Shown one piece after another: positions 1 to 6,040 of a DNA stretch of 6,207 bases (position 1 is the first letter of the stretch; every line of letters begins with the position of its first letter). The notes beneath the pieces were generated by a model. That model saw nothing but the letters and a program-made list of their open reading frames with translations. It ran no database searches and was not told where the DNA came from. The DNA is from an uncultured Flavobacterium sp. (GTDB taxonomy: Bacteria > Bacteroidota > Bacteroidia > Flavobacteriales > Flavobacteriaceae): positions 1 through 6,207 of the forward strand of contig CAMPIZ010000109.1 of NCBI GenBank assembly GCA_946886675.1, written 5' to 3'. The position numbers and the translations under genes are program-made.

Positions 1-16
1 TCCCTAAATTGTGCCT

Positions 17-607
17 ATGAACTTTTTGGCACACATATATCTTTCGGGCGATAACGACCTGGTTAAAATAGGCAACTTTATGGCCGATAACATTACCGGT
101 AACAAATACGAACATTTTCCGGAGGATGTGCAAAAAGGCATAATGTTGCACCGCGCTATAGACAGCTATACCGATGCTCATCCGGTTTTTAGACAGGGTA
201 CAAAAAGGCTGCACCCTGTATACCACCACTATGCAGGGGTTATTATGGATATGTTTTACGACCATTTCCTGGCAAAGAACTGGCAGGACTACCACCATTT
301 GCCATTAAAACAATATGCTCAAAAATTCTATAAAATGCTGGAAGACAACCGCAGTATACTTGCCACGAAGACCAAAAACATGATGCCGCACCTTATTACG
401 TACGACTGGCTTAATGCTTATGCGGATACGGAAGGCATGGCACGCATACTTACCCAGATGGATAACCGCACGAAAAACAAATCGGGGATGCGCAACGCGG
501 TTAACGAACTTTTACAGTATTATGATACTTTTGAGGCAGAATTCAGGGAATTTTTTAAAGACCTGCAAAATCACGTAAAAGAAAAATCGGCCGAACTGGG
601 AATATGA
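17..607 (+). CDS. acpH: Acyl carrier protein phosphodiesterase-like protein (AcpH family)
   Basis: This 196-residue protein resembles AcpH, the acyl carrier protein phosphodiesterase that removes the 4'-phosphopantetheine arm from holo-ACP in the cytoplasm, giving apo-ACP. What is seen: the N-terminus MNFLAHIYLS followed by GNFMADNITGN (residues 19-29), HRAIDSYTD (45-53), MFYDHFLAKNW (79-89) and YDWLNAYAD (129-137), in the same order as in E. coli AcpH. The His and Asp residues H6, D24, H45, D49, D78, D82 and H83 are candidates for the metal and catalytic site of this divergent HD-like fold. Length matches the family (about 190-200). I chose the ATG at 17 because family members begin MNFLAH; an in-frame GTG at 11 would add only two residues. 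No Shine-Dalgarno sequence is visible, and only 16 bases lie upstream, so the promoter is out of view. The stop overlaps the start of the next gene. The family call is firm; the activity on ACP is inferred from the family. Confidence 0.85.
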   Translation: MNFLAHIYLSGDNDLVKIGNFMADNITGNKYEHFPEDVQKGIMLHRAIDSYTDAHPVFRQGTKRLHPVYHHYAGVIMDMFYDHFLAKNWQDYHHLPLKQYAQKFYKMLEDNRSILATKTKNMMPHLITYDWLNAYADTEGMARILTQMDNRTKNKSGMRNAVNELLQYYDTFEAEFREFFKDLQNHVKEKSAELGI

Positions 608-1269
608 CATTTATAAACGAACTTACCGCTGCTTTTTCGGCAAATGCCAATGCTGAAAATGCCCAATACATGCAGGACTATATGAAAGGCCTGTTTTCTT
701 TTTATGGCATTAAGACCGACCAGAGGCGTAAACTGTTTAAAGCCGCATGGGACAATCATAAAACTGAAGTAAAAGCCAATTGCCGCAGCATAGCAAAAGA
801 TCTCTATGCTAAAGAAAAAAGGGACTACCACTATTGTGCTATAGAGATTTTGGTAAAAGACCTTAAAAAGAATTTTGTAAAAGAAGATATTGAGCTTATT
901 GAATACCTGATAGTTCACAACTCCTGGTGGGACAGTGTAGACACCATTGCAAAGTACCTGCTGGGTGTATACCTGCAGCAATTTCCACAGGAAACCAAAG
1001 CTGTTGTAAAGCGTTTTTCATCAAGTGATAATATGTGGCTTAACCGAAGCGCCATCTTGTTTCAGCTTGGCTATAAAAAAGATACCAATGAGTCTGTACT
1101 ATTTGACGAATGCCTTAAACACAGGCACAGTAAAGAATTTTTTATACAAAAAGCGATAGGATGGGCACTTAGGGAATATGGCAAGGTAAACCCTGATTCG
1201 GTAAGGGAATTTGTAGGTTCTGCTGAATTAAAGCCCTTGAGCGCCCGCGAAGCATTAAAAAATTTATAA
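604..1269 (+). CDS. AlkD-type DNA alkylation repair protein (DNA glycosylase)
   Basis: A 221-residue all-helical HEAT-like repeat protein of the AlkC/AlkD family, which removes positively charged alkylated bases such as N3-methyladenine and N7-methylguanine from DNA without flipping the base. The key residues of Bacillus cereus AlkD are present at the same numbering: W109 and D113 in SWWDSVD (107-113), R148 in WLNRSAILFQL (145-155) and W187 in FFIQKAIGWALREY (179-192). Length is slightly shorter than B. cereus AlkD, lacking only a C-terminal tail. Its ATG lies inside the ATGA overlap with the stop of the upstream acpH-like gene, so the two are very likely co-transcribed and translationally coupled. 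I see no functional reason for pairing ACP turnover with alkylation repair. There is no obvious terminator after it, and the next gene begins 69 bases downstream. The intact catalytic set makes an active glycosylase likely. Confidence 0.92.
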   Translation: MTFINELTAAFSANANAENAQYMQDYMKGLFSFYGIKTDQRRKLFKAAWDNHKTEVKANCRSIAKDLYAKEKRDYHYCAIEILVKDLKKNFVKEDIELIEYLIVHNSWWDSVDTIAKYLLGVYLQQFPQETKAVVKRFSSSDNMWLNRSAILFQLGYKKDTNESVLFDECLKHRHSKEFFIQKAIGWALREYGKVNPDSVREFVGSAELKPLSAREALKNL

Positions 1270-1273
1270 TTGA

Positions 1274-1305
1274 TTCGAAAATTTTTCTTAAATGCAGTAC
1301 CTTAG
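1274..1305 (+). promoter_or_regulatory. Candidate Bacteroidota-type promoter for the CLC gene
   Basis: In the 69-base gap before the CLC gene, TACCTTAG at 1298-1305 matches the Bacteroidota -7 consensus TAnnTTTG at all but one position and is followed by GCATTTTTAAA, a context often seen at flavobacterial promoters. The -33 element is weak: TTCG at 1274-1277 gives a 20-base spacer, while ATTG at 1269-1272 would give 25. Transcription would start near 1311, leaving a leader of roughly 28 bases. This is a consensus match by eye only. Confidence 0.45.
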
Positions 1306-1338
1306 CATTTTTAAAATTCCAAACATAATTTTCGTACA

Positions 1339-3159
1339 ATGCCCAAAAGAACTGTTTCAAAAATCCGCTTGTTTTTAAGAAATAACGTAAGGCGGTTTGA
1401 AACCCTGTTTTTTTTACTCAAAAGCCTCCTTTCCGAAAGGCATTTTATATACTTATCCTGTGTACTGGTAGCTGTTTCCACAGCATTTGCCGTAATTATA
1501 CTTAAAGGGTTTGCCCACAATGTTTTCAGGCTTGCAACTTATGTAAACGGCTACCTTAAGCTGCCTTATATTAACAGTATACTACCCATAGCGGGTATAG
1601 TACTCACGGTTTGGGTAGTGCGAAAACTGCTTAACAACAAGATAGAAAAAGGAAGCTCGCGCATACTGTATGCCGTTGCAAAAAAAGGGGGTATTATGCC
1701 GCGCAAGCAAATGTATGCCCAAATACTAACCAGCTCCCTTACTGTTGGCCTTGGGGGTTCGGCAGGTTTAGAGTCGCCCATTACCATTACGGGTGCGGCC
1801 TTCGGGTCTAACTTTGCCCAAAAATACAAACTCTCCCAAAAGGACAGGATACTGCTCCTGGCCTGTGGTGTGGCAGCCGGTATAGCCGCTGCGTTTAACG
1901 CCCCTATAGCCGGAGTGCTTTTTGCCATAGAAGTGGTACTTACAGATGTTACAATAACAGCTTTTATCCCTATTATGATATCGGCTGCTACGGGGGCTAT
2001 TATCTCTACAGTAGTTTTAAATGAAGAAGTACTCCTTTCCTTTCAGCAAAGGCAGACTTTCGATTACCATAACATTCCGTATTACATAGTTTTAGGTATA
2101 CTGGCAGGGTTTGTTTCATTATATCATGCACGAACTTTTCAGCGGATAGAAGCCCATTTTGCACGCCTTAAAATGGGGCAGTACCGCAAAGCCCTGTATG
2201 GCGCCATACCGCTTGCTTTTCTTATATTCCTGTTCCCCACGCTTTTTGGTGAAGGTTATGAAAGCATTAAGGTACTCACCAGCCTTAACCCTTCTGCCAT
2301 AATGGATAATACCGTACTGGATGAGTTTAAAGGTGATGCCTGGGTTCTGCTTATTTTTACAGGAGTAACCATGATGCTTAAGGTGTTTGCCACAGGCCTT
2401 ACGCTTTCCAGCGGTGGTAATGGTGGTAACTTTGCCCCTTCCCTTTTTGTGGGTTCCTATATGGGTTTTTGCATGGCAAAGATCATTAACCTTATAGGCC
2501 TTGATAAAGATATACCTGTAGCCAACTTTACTATTGTAGGAATGGCGGGTATATTGAGTGGGCTTTTCCATGCGCCGCTTACAGCTATATTCCTTATTGG
2601 TGAGATTACTGGCGGCTATAACCTTATGGTACCGCTTATGATAGTATCTTCAATAAGCTTTGCGGTATCCAAGCAGTTTGAAAAACACTCTATGGACGTG
2701 AAGCACCTGGCAGACAAAGGGCAGGTTTTTACATCTGATAAAGACAGGAATGTACTTTCCAGCATTGATGTAATGAGTATGGTTACTACAGATACACACA
2801 CTGTACTGCCAACGCAAACCCCAGATGAAGTAATAAACCTTTTAAGCACTACAAACCAGAGCGTTTTTGCAGTTGTAGACGAAAAGAAGCGCCTGCAGGG
2901 GCTTATTGACTTTAATAATATAAGGCATATAGCCTTTAGCCCTTTCAAGATCAAATATTCCAAACTTGAGGAAATGATAAACACACAGGTAGAAACGGTT
3001 TCTGTAGAAGACTCTGTAGAGATGATTATGGATAAGTTTGAAGAAACAAAATCAGAATACCTGCCTATACTCAAAGACGAACGCTTCTATGGTTTTGTGC
3101 ATAAATCGAAAATACTGCAGGCTTACCGCGAAAAACATATCGAAATGATTATTGAGTAA
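1339..3159 (+). CDS. CLC-family chloride channel/transporter with CBS pair
   Basis: A 606-residue integral inner-membrane protein of the voltage-gated chloride channel (CLC) family. A short basic N-terminus (1-35) precedes the membrane core (about 36-445), with family landmarks GGSAGLESP (139-147), FNAPIAGVLFAIE (186-198), SSGGNGGNFAP (357-367) and GEITGGYN (421-428). A CBS pair follows: CBS1 about 474-531 and CBS2 about 538-597, which in this family binds nucleotides and tunes transport. The external gating glutamate is E145. Several other canonical residues differ, judged by eye against E. coli ClcA: the GSGIP loop is replaced by KGSSR (104-108), the internal proton glutamate is V199, and the intracellular gate tyrosine seems replaced by D453. 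Whether it is a channel, a chloride/proton antiporter, or carries another anion is therefore open. It stands alone between alkD and a repeat-bearing spacer. Family assignment is secure; ion and mechanism are not. Confidence 0.93.
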   Translation: MPKRTVSKIRLFLRNNVRRFETLFFLLKSLLSERHFIYLSCVLVAVSTAFAVIILKGFAHNVFRLATYVNGYLKLPYINSILPIAGIVLTVWVVRKLLNNKIEKGSSRILYAVAKKGGIMPRKQMYAQILTSSLTVGLGGSAGLESPITITGAAFGSNFAQKYKLSQKDRILLLACGVAAGIAAAFNAPIAGVLFAIEVVLTDVTITAFIPIMISAATGAIISTVVLNEEVLLSFQQRQTFDYHNIPYYIVLGILAGFVSLYHARTFQRIEAHFARLKMGQYRKALYGAIPLAFLIFLFPTLFGEGYESIKVLTSLNPSAIMDNTVLDEFKGDAWVLLIFTGVTMMLKVFATGLTLSSGGNGGNFAPSLFVGSYMGFCMAKIINLIGLDKDIPVANFTIVGMAGILSGLFHAPLTAIFLIGEITGGYNLMVPLMIVSSISFAVSKQFEKHSMDVKHLADKGQVFTSDKDRNVLSSIDVMSMVTTDTHTVLPTQTPDEVINLLSTTNQSVFAVVDEKKRLQGLIDFNNIRHIAFSPFKIKYSKLEEMINTQVETVSVEDSVEMIMDKFEETKSEYLPILKDERFYGFVHKSKILQAYREKHIEMIIE

Positions 3160-3163
3160 TTTT

Positions 3164-3201
3164 CAGTGCCAGTTAACAGTATTCAGTCGCAGTAGACAGT
3201 T
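3164..3201. repeat. CAGT short tandem array, copy 1
   Basis: Six CAGT words start at 3164, 3170, 3177, 3184, 3190 and 3197, a regular pitch of 6 or 7 bases, just after the CLC stop codon. The last 24 bases (3178-3201) match 4321-4344, at the end of the flavoprotein gene, at 22 of 24 positions. Such CAGT-rich intergenic strings fit a dispersed short repeat; the genome-wide distribution is not visible here. No clear terminator hairpin was found in this stretch for the CLC gene. Confidence 0.7.
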
Positions 3202-3255
3202 CCATTTTAACCTAAATGCAATGCAATAGAGAAATCCAGGTTTTAGTGGAAGTAC

Positions 3256-3285
3256 TTCAAAATTTAAAATTCGTCATTTAAAATA
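3256..3285 (+). repeat. AT-rich dispersed repeat, copy 1
   Basis: This 30-base stretch, beginning TTCAAAATTTAAAATTC, matches the reverse complement of 6041-6070 at 27 of 30 positions. In both places it is followed, on the same relative strand, by CTCTCATCT (3309-3317 here; the complement of 6016-6024 in the other copy), so the repeat is probably a longer degenerate composite. It lies in the 237-base spacer between the CLC and flavoprotein genes, where I find no open reading frame or RNA gene. Confidence 0.6.
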
Positions 3286-3360
3286 GTCCTCAGTCGGTTA
3301 TCTCCACTCTCTCATCTCAACATCTTCTAAAACAAAGTTAAAGTACGCTGTACACGCATT

Positions 3361-3377
3361 TTAGTTTGATAACTTTA
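3361..3377 (+). promoter_or_regulatory. Weak candidate -7 elements before the flavoprotein gene
   Basis: Two overlapping-region matches to TAnnTTTG, each one base off, lie shortly before the start codon: TTAGTTTG at 3361-3368 and TAACTTTA at 3370-3377. Neither has a TTTG-type -33 element at the right distance. They would give leaders of roughly 13-22 bases. AT-rich DNA yields such matches by chance, so this is a weak suggestion. Confidence 0.22.
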
Positions 3378-3396
3378 TGAGTATACAGTTAATGCT

Positions 3397-4338
3397 ATGA
3401 AACAACAGGAACTATTCGATGTGATAATCATAGGGGGCAGCTATGCGGGTTTATCGGCAGGTTTGTCGTTAGGGCGTTCAGGCAGGCATGTTTTGATTAT
3501 AGACGCTGGCGAACCCTGCAACAAAAAAACACTCCACTCCCATAATTTTCTCACAAGGGATGGCAGCAGGCCTTCGGAAATAAACCATATCGCACGCGAA
3601 CAGGTAACATCTTATCCTACTATTTCATTTATGGACGGACTGGTAACATCAGTAAACCAGACTGACACTATTTTTGAGGTAACTACTAAAGACAAGCAGG
3701 CTTTTAGAACCAGGAAGGTATTATTTGCAACCGGAATAAAAGACACAATCCCTATAACACCAGGTTTTGAAGACTGCTGGGGCATTAGTATACTGCACTG
3801 CCCTTATTGCCACGGTTATGAAGTAAAAAATAAAAGGCTGGGCGTGCTTGCCAATGGCGACATGGGGTACGAAATGGCAAAAATACTAAATCAGTGGAGT
3901 GATAAGCTTACACTATATACAAACGGAACGAGTACGTTGTCTCCCGAGGAAGTAAACATGCTGAACAAAAACGACATACTTGTTGTAGAAAACTGTATAA
4001 AAGAAATAGAGCATGAGAACGGTAAAATTACAAGCCTGCATTTTGAAGACACTCCGCCAGATGATATAGAGGCAATATTTACACAGCTGCCTTTTATTCA
4101 GCACTGCTCAATACCGGAAGAAATGGGCTGTGAAATTACAGAAAAGGGGTTTATTAAAGTAGACCGTACTATGCAAACCTCAGTGCCCGGGGTGTATGCC
4201 GCTGGTGACTGCCTTACTCATTTCAGGTCGGTAGCAAATGCTGTGGCACAGGGCAATAAGGCAGGAGCCACTATTAATCATAAACTTATTGAGGAAAAGT
4301 TTGTGGTTGAGGCGGGAGATAGTATTCAGTCTCAGTAG
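3397..4338 (+). CDS. Thioredoxin reductase-like FAD flavoprotein with CPYC redox pair
   Basis: A 313-residue cytoplasmic flavoprotein with the low-molecular-weight thioredoxin reductase layout. FAD binding is shown by IIGGSYAG (11-18) near the N-terminus and GVYAAGDC (265-272) near the C-terminus, followed by the family's VANAVAQGNKAG (279-290). A redox-active CPYCHGYE motif has C135 and C138, the same positions as the CATC pair of E. coli TrxR. The inserted pyridine-nucleotide domain looks altered: where TrxR has GGGxSA there is ANGDMG (152-157), and the HRRxxFRA motif that holds the NADPH phosphate is replaced by LYTNGTSTLS (173-182). It therefore fits better with CPYC-type TrxR-like proteins, relatives of the GliT/HlmI/DepH dithiol oxidases, than with classical NADPH thioredoxin reductase. 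No thioredoxin gene lies nearby. The final residues (SIQSQ) and the stop are read from a CAGT repeat. The physiological substrate is unknown. Confidence 0.85.
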   Translation: MKQQELFDVIIIGGSYAGLSAGLSLGRSGRHVLIIDAGEPCNKKTLHSHNFLTRDGSRPSEINHIAREQVTSYPTISFMDGLVTSVNQTDTIFEVTTKDKQAFRTRKVLFATGIKDTIPITPGFEDCWGISILHCPYCHGYEVKNKRLGVLANGDMGYEMAKILNQWSDKLTLYTNGTSTLSPEEVNMLNKNDILVVENCIKEIEHENGKITSLHFEDTPPDDIEAIFTQLPFIQHCSIPEEMGCEITEKGFIKVDRTMQTSVPGVYAAGDCLTHFRSVANAVAQGNKAGATINHKLIEEKFVVEAGDSIQSQ

Positions 4339-4344
4339 TCAGTT
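4321..4344. repeat. CAGT short tandem array, copy 2, overlapping a gene end
   Basis: Words TAGT at 4320 and CAGT at 4327, 4333 and 4340 keep the 7-6-7 base pitch of the array at 3164-3201, and the 24 bases match that array at 22 positions. The repeat covers the last five sense codons and the TAG stop (4336-4338) of the flavoprotein gene, so it is partly coding in this copy. Confidence 0.65.
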
Positions 4345-4424
4345 TTTTATTCCTCGTAATCACAAGGAAAATACCTCCTAACCATTTTAGATTGCTTCAA
4401 AGGAACACAAAATCAAATAATAAA

Positions 4425-4446
4425 AAAGGCTGCCGAAGCAGCCTTT
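4425..4446 (-). terminator. Rho-independent terminator of the transaldolase gene
   Basis: Read on the minus strand, AAAGGCTGC and GCAGCCTTT form a perfect 9-base-pair stem closed by a TTCG tetraloop with the stabilising C-G closing pair, and run straight into a T tract (TTTTTTATTA when the stem's last bases are counted). The stem starts 5 bases after the transaldolase stop. On the plus strand the same hairpin is followed only by TTTAATTATTA, so it may also slow transcripts from the convergent flavoprotein gene, but it is built mainly for the minus strand. Confidence 0.9.
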
Positions 4447-4451
4447 AATTA

Positions 4452-5108
4452 TTATTTATTGCCTTTTTCATAATCGGCGATAAACTGAGCCAGTCCGCTG
4501 TCGGTAAGCGGGTGTTTCAGTAAACCGGTAATGGCGCTTAGAGGGCCTGTCATAACATCGGCACCTATTTTTGCGCAGTTAACAATGTGCATAGTGTGAC
4601 GAACAGATGCTGCCAGGATTTCGGTTTCATAGCCATAGTTATCATATATAAGGCGGATATCCTCAATAAGGTCAAGCCCGTCTGTAGAAATATCATCAAG
4701 GCGGCCAATAAACGGAGATACATAGGTAGCCCCTGCTTTAGCAGCTAGTAAAGCCTGCCCCTGAGAGAAAACAAGCGTAACGTTTGTTCTAATTCCTTTA
4801 TCAGAAAAATATTTACAAGCTTTTACACCTTCCTTTGTCATAGGTATTTTAACCACAATCTGATCGTGCAGTTCTGCCAGCTCCTCGCCTTCTTTAATCA
4901 TTCCTTCAAGATCGGTAGCAATAACCTCTGCGCTCACATCGCCATCCACAATATTACAGATGTCTACATAGTGTTTAAGAATATTATTCCTTCCTGTAAT
5001 ACCTTCCTTTGCCATTAAAGACGGATTTGTAGTAACACCATCTAAAACGCCAAGCTCCTGTGCTTCCCTAATCTGGTCAAGATTAGCCGTATCGATAAAA
5101 AACTTCAT
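4452..5108 (-). CDS. Small transaldolase / fructose-6-phosphate aldolase family enzyme
   Basis: A 218-residue class I aldolase of the TalC/FSA subfamily, which forms a Schiff base to move or cleave a dihydroxyacetone unit in the non-oxidative pentose phosphate pathway. Visible are FFIDTANL (3-10) with D6, GVTTNPSL (24-31) with N28, the Schiff-base lysine K87 in VVKIPMT (85-91), TNVTLVFS (108-115), [11 protein letters not shown] (129-139) and ILAASVR (164-170). Length is typical of the small TIM-barrel subfamily. E61 and F133 stand where E. coli FsaA has Q59 and Y131, so transaldolase activity is more likely than free fructose-6-phosphate aldolase activity; automatic labels may say either. The gene starts 44 bases after the SDR stop, has a candidate promoter in that gap, and ends at a strong terminator. 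No Shine-Dalgarno sequence is visible before the ATG; the leader is A/T-rich. Confidence 0.93.
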   Translation of the reverse strand: MKFFIDTANLDQIREAQELGVLDGVTTNPSLMAKEGITGRNNILKHYVDICNIVDGDVSAEVIATDLEGMIKEGEELAELHDQIVVKIPMTKEGVKACKYFSDKGIRTNVTLVFSQGQALLAAKAGATYVSPFIGRLDDISTDGLDLIEDIRLIYDNYGYETEILAASVRHTMHIVNCAKIGADVMTGPLSAITGLLKHPLTDSGLAQFIADYEKGNK

Positions 5109-5147
5109 GTTATGATTTTAAAAATGTTGAGTCCTGTAATTTTTTTG

Positions 5148-5180
5148 CAAAACTACAATTTATAATGATTCATCAGCAAC
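5148..5180 (-). promoter_or_regulatory. Candidate Bacteroidota-type promoter for the transaldolase gene
   Basis: On the minus strand TAGTTTTG (5155 down to 5148) is a perfect match to the -7 consensus TAnnTTTG. A partial -33 element, GTTG (5180 down to 5177), lies 21 bases upstream, within the known 17-23 spacing. Transcription would begin near 5141, giving a leader of about 33 bases. The first three bases of the -7 element are also the TAG stop codon of the upstream SDR gene. Confidence 0.5.
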
Positions 5181-5956
5181 TTTTCATACACTTTATCAGG
5201 CAGTAACCTTTTTAAAACGATAGAAAACTTTTGCATAAAAGCCCCTACTTTATAGTGTATTTTTGGGTTTGGGTCTTTCATTATGGCATATACCGCCTCA
5301 GCCATTTCCATAGGGTTGCTGCCACTATCTACATGCTCGTTCATCATACTAAGCGTTTTGCCATATGTAGTTTCATAAGCCGAACCCTTTACCAGTGGTG
5401 CATGATAACGCCCGGAAGCAATATTGGTCGCAAAGTCTCCCGGAGCCACGTTTGTAATAGTAATGCCAAAATTTTTAACTTCCATGCGAAGGCTTTCTGT
5501 TATAAGTTCCAGAGCACCTTTAGATGCGGAATATACACTGCGGTAAGGCAGCCCCATATATCCGGCAATCGAAGTTATATTAATAATGAGTCCGTAGTTT
5601 TGTGTACGCATTTGCGGCAGTACCGCCTTCATTACCTCTATAGGGCCAAACAGGTTGGTTTCAAAGTTGTTTTTTATTTCCGCTGCCGGAATCTCCTCAA
5701 GCGGACCTGTAATACCTACTCCCGCATTGTTTATAAGTACATCCAGCCTTCCTGCCTCATTAATTACTTGCGCCACTGCTGTTTTTATACTTTTGGCATC
5801 ACGTACATCAAGCGCTACAAGCGGAATTTTTGAACCCTGCACATTTTGTGGGTTACGGCTGGTACCATAAACCTTGTACCCTTTTCCCTGAAGAAATTCG
5901 CCTATGGATTTCCCAATACCCGAGGATCCTCCGGTAATTAAAACTACTCTTTCCAT
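5153..5956 (-). CDS. SDR family NAD(P)-dependent oxidoreductase
   Basis: A 267-residue classical short-chain dehydrogenase/reductase with a single Rossmann fold, cytoplasmic. The cofactor motif TGGSSGIG is at 8-15; S33-R34 after the second strand (YGTSRNP, 30-36) suggest a preference for NADP(H). D50-V51 and NNAG (76-79) follow. The catalytic tetrad is complete: N101, S129, Y142 and K146 (YSASK, 142-146), then the PG turn at 172-173. The overall style, including the LDVLINNAGVGITGPLEE segment (71-88) and the variable C-terminal region after residue 185, is like the 17-beta-hydroxysteroid dehydrogenase-like SDR group, but substrate cannot be read from sequence. The ATG at 5956 gives the usual MERVVLITGG start just before the first strand. 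The transaldolase gene lies 44 bases downstream on the same strand with no terminator between, so read-through is plausible. Confidence 0.9.
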   Translation of the reverse strand: MERVVLITGGSSGIGKSIGEFLQGKGYKVYGTSRNPQNVQGSKIPLVALDVRDAKSIKTAVAQVINEAGRLDVLINNAGVGITGPLEEIPAAEIKNNFETNLFGPIEVMKAVLPQMRTQNYGLIINITSIAGYMGLPYRSVYSASKGALELITESLRMEVKNFGITITNVAPGDFATNIASGRYHAPLVKGSAYETTYGKTLSMMNEHVDSGSNPMEMAEAVYAIMKDPNPKIHYKVGAFMQKFSIVLKRLLPDKVYEKLLMNHYKL

Positions 5957-5986
5957 TAAGTTTGATTAGAGGTTTGTAATGAATGG

Positions 5987-6016
5987 CGAAAATACGGATT
6001 TAAAATAAGATTTAAA
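5987..6016 (-). promoter_or_regulatory. Weak candidate promoter for the SDR gene
   Basis: On the minus strand TATTTTCG (5994 down to 5987) matches TAnnTTTG except for one base, with a poor -33 candidate TTTA (6016 down to 6013) at 18-base spacing. A start near 5980 would leave a leader of about 24 bases. The surrounding sequence is AT-rich and partly repeat-derived, so chance is a real possibility. Confidence 0.28.
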
Positions 6017-6040
6017 GATGAGAGATGTAAGACAAAAGAT

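Noticed and set aside
11..16. GTG at 11 as the start of the acpH-like gene, adding two residues
   Set aside because: Family proteins begin MNFLAH, which the ATG at 17 gives exactly; the extra Met-Pro has no support.
571..981. 136-codon open frame on the minus strand across the acpH-alkD junction
   Set aside because: It overlaps two well-supported genes; its Phe-rich product is the expected antisense of Lys-rich coding sequence.
2119..2571. 150-codon open frame on the minus strand inside the CLC gene
   Set aside because: It lies wholly within a well-conserved CLC coding region, its protein is Lys/His-rich with no recognisable domain, and it looks like an antisense shadow.
3164..3201. CAGT array considered as a CRISPR or tRNA-like element
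   Set aside because: The units are 6-7 bases with no unique spacers and no cloverleaf; a CRISPR has repeats of more than 20 bases with similar-length spacers.
3343..3353. GTAC-GCT-GTAC as a possible regulator binding site before the flavoprotein gene
   Set aside because: The half-sites are only 4 bases and are themselves palindromic, the spacer is odd, and no regulator gene is adjacent; chance is likely.
5231..5833. 200-codon open frame on the plus strand opposite the SDR gene
   Set aside because: The minus strand carries a complete SDR with all catalytic residues; the opposite frame is Cys/Tyr/Arg-rich with no recognisable domain.
3397..5956. Flavoprotein, transaldolase and SDR as a redox or biosynthetic cluster
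   Set aside because: The flavoprotein gene is convergent with the other two and separated by a terminator and repeats; no carrier protein, synthase, transporter or regulator links them.
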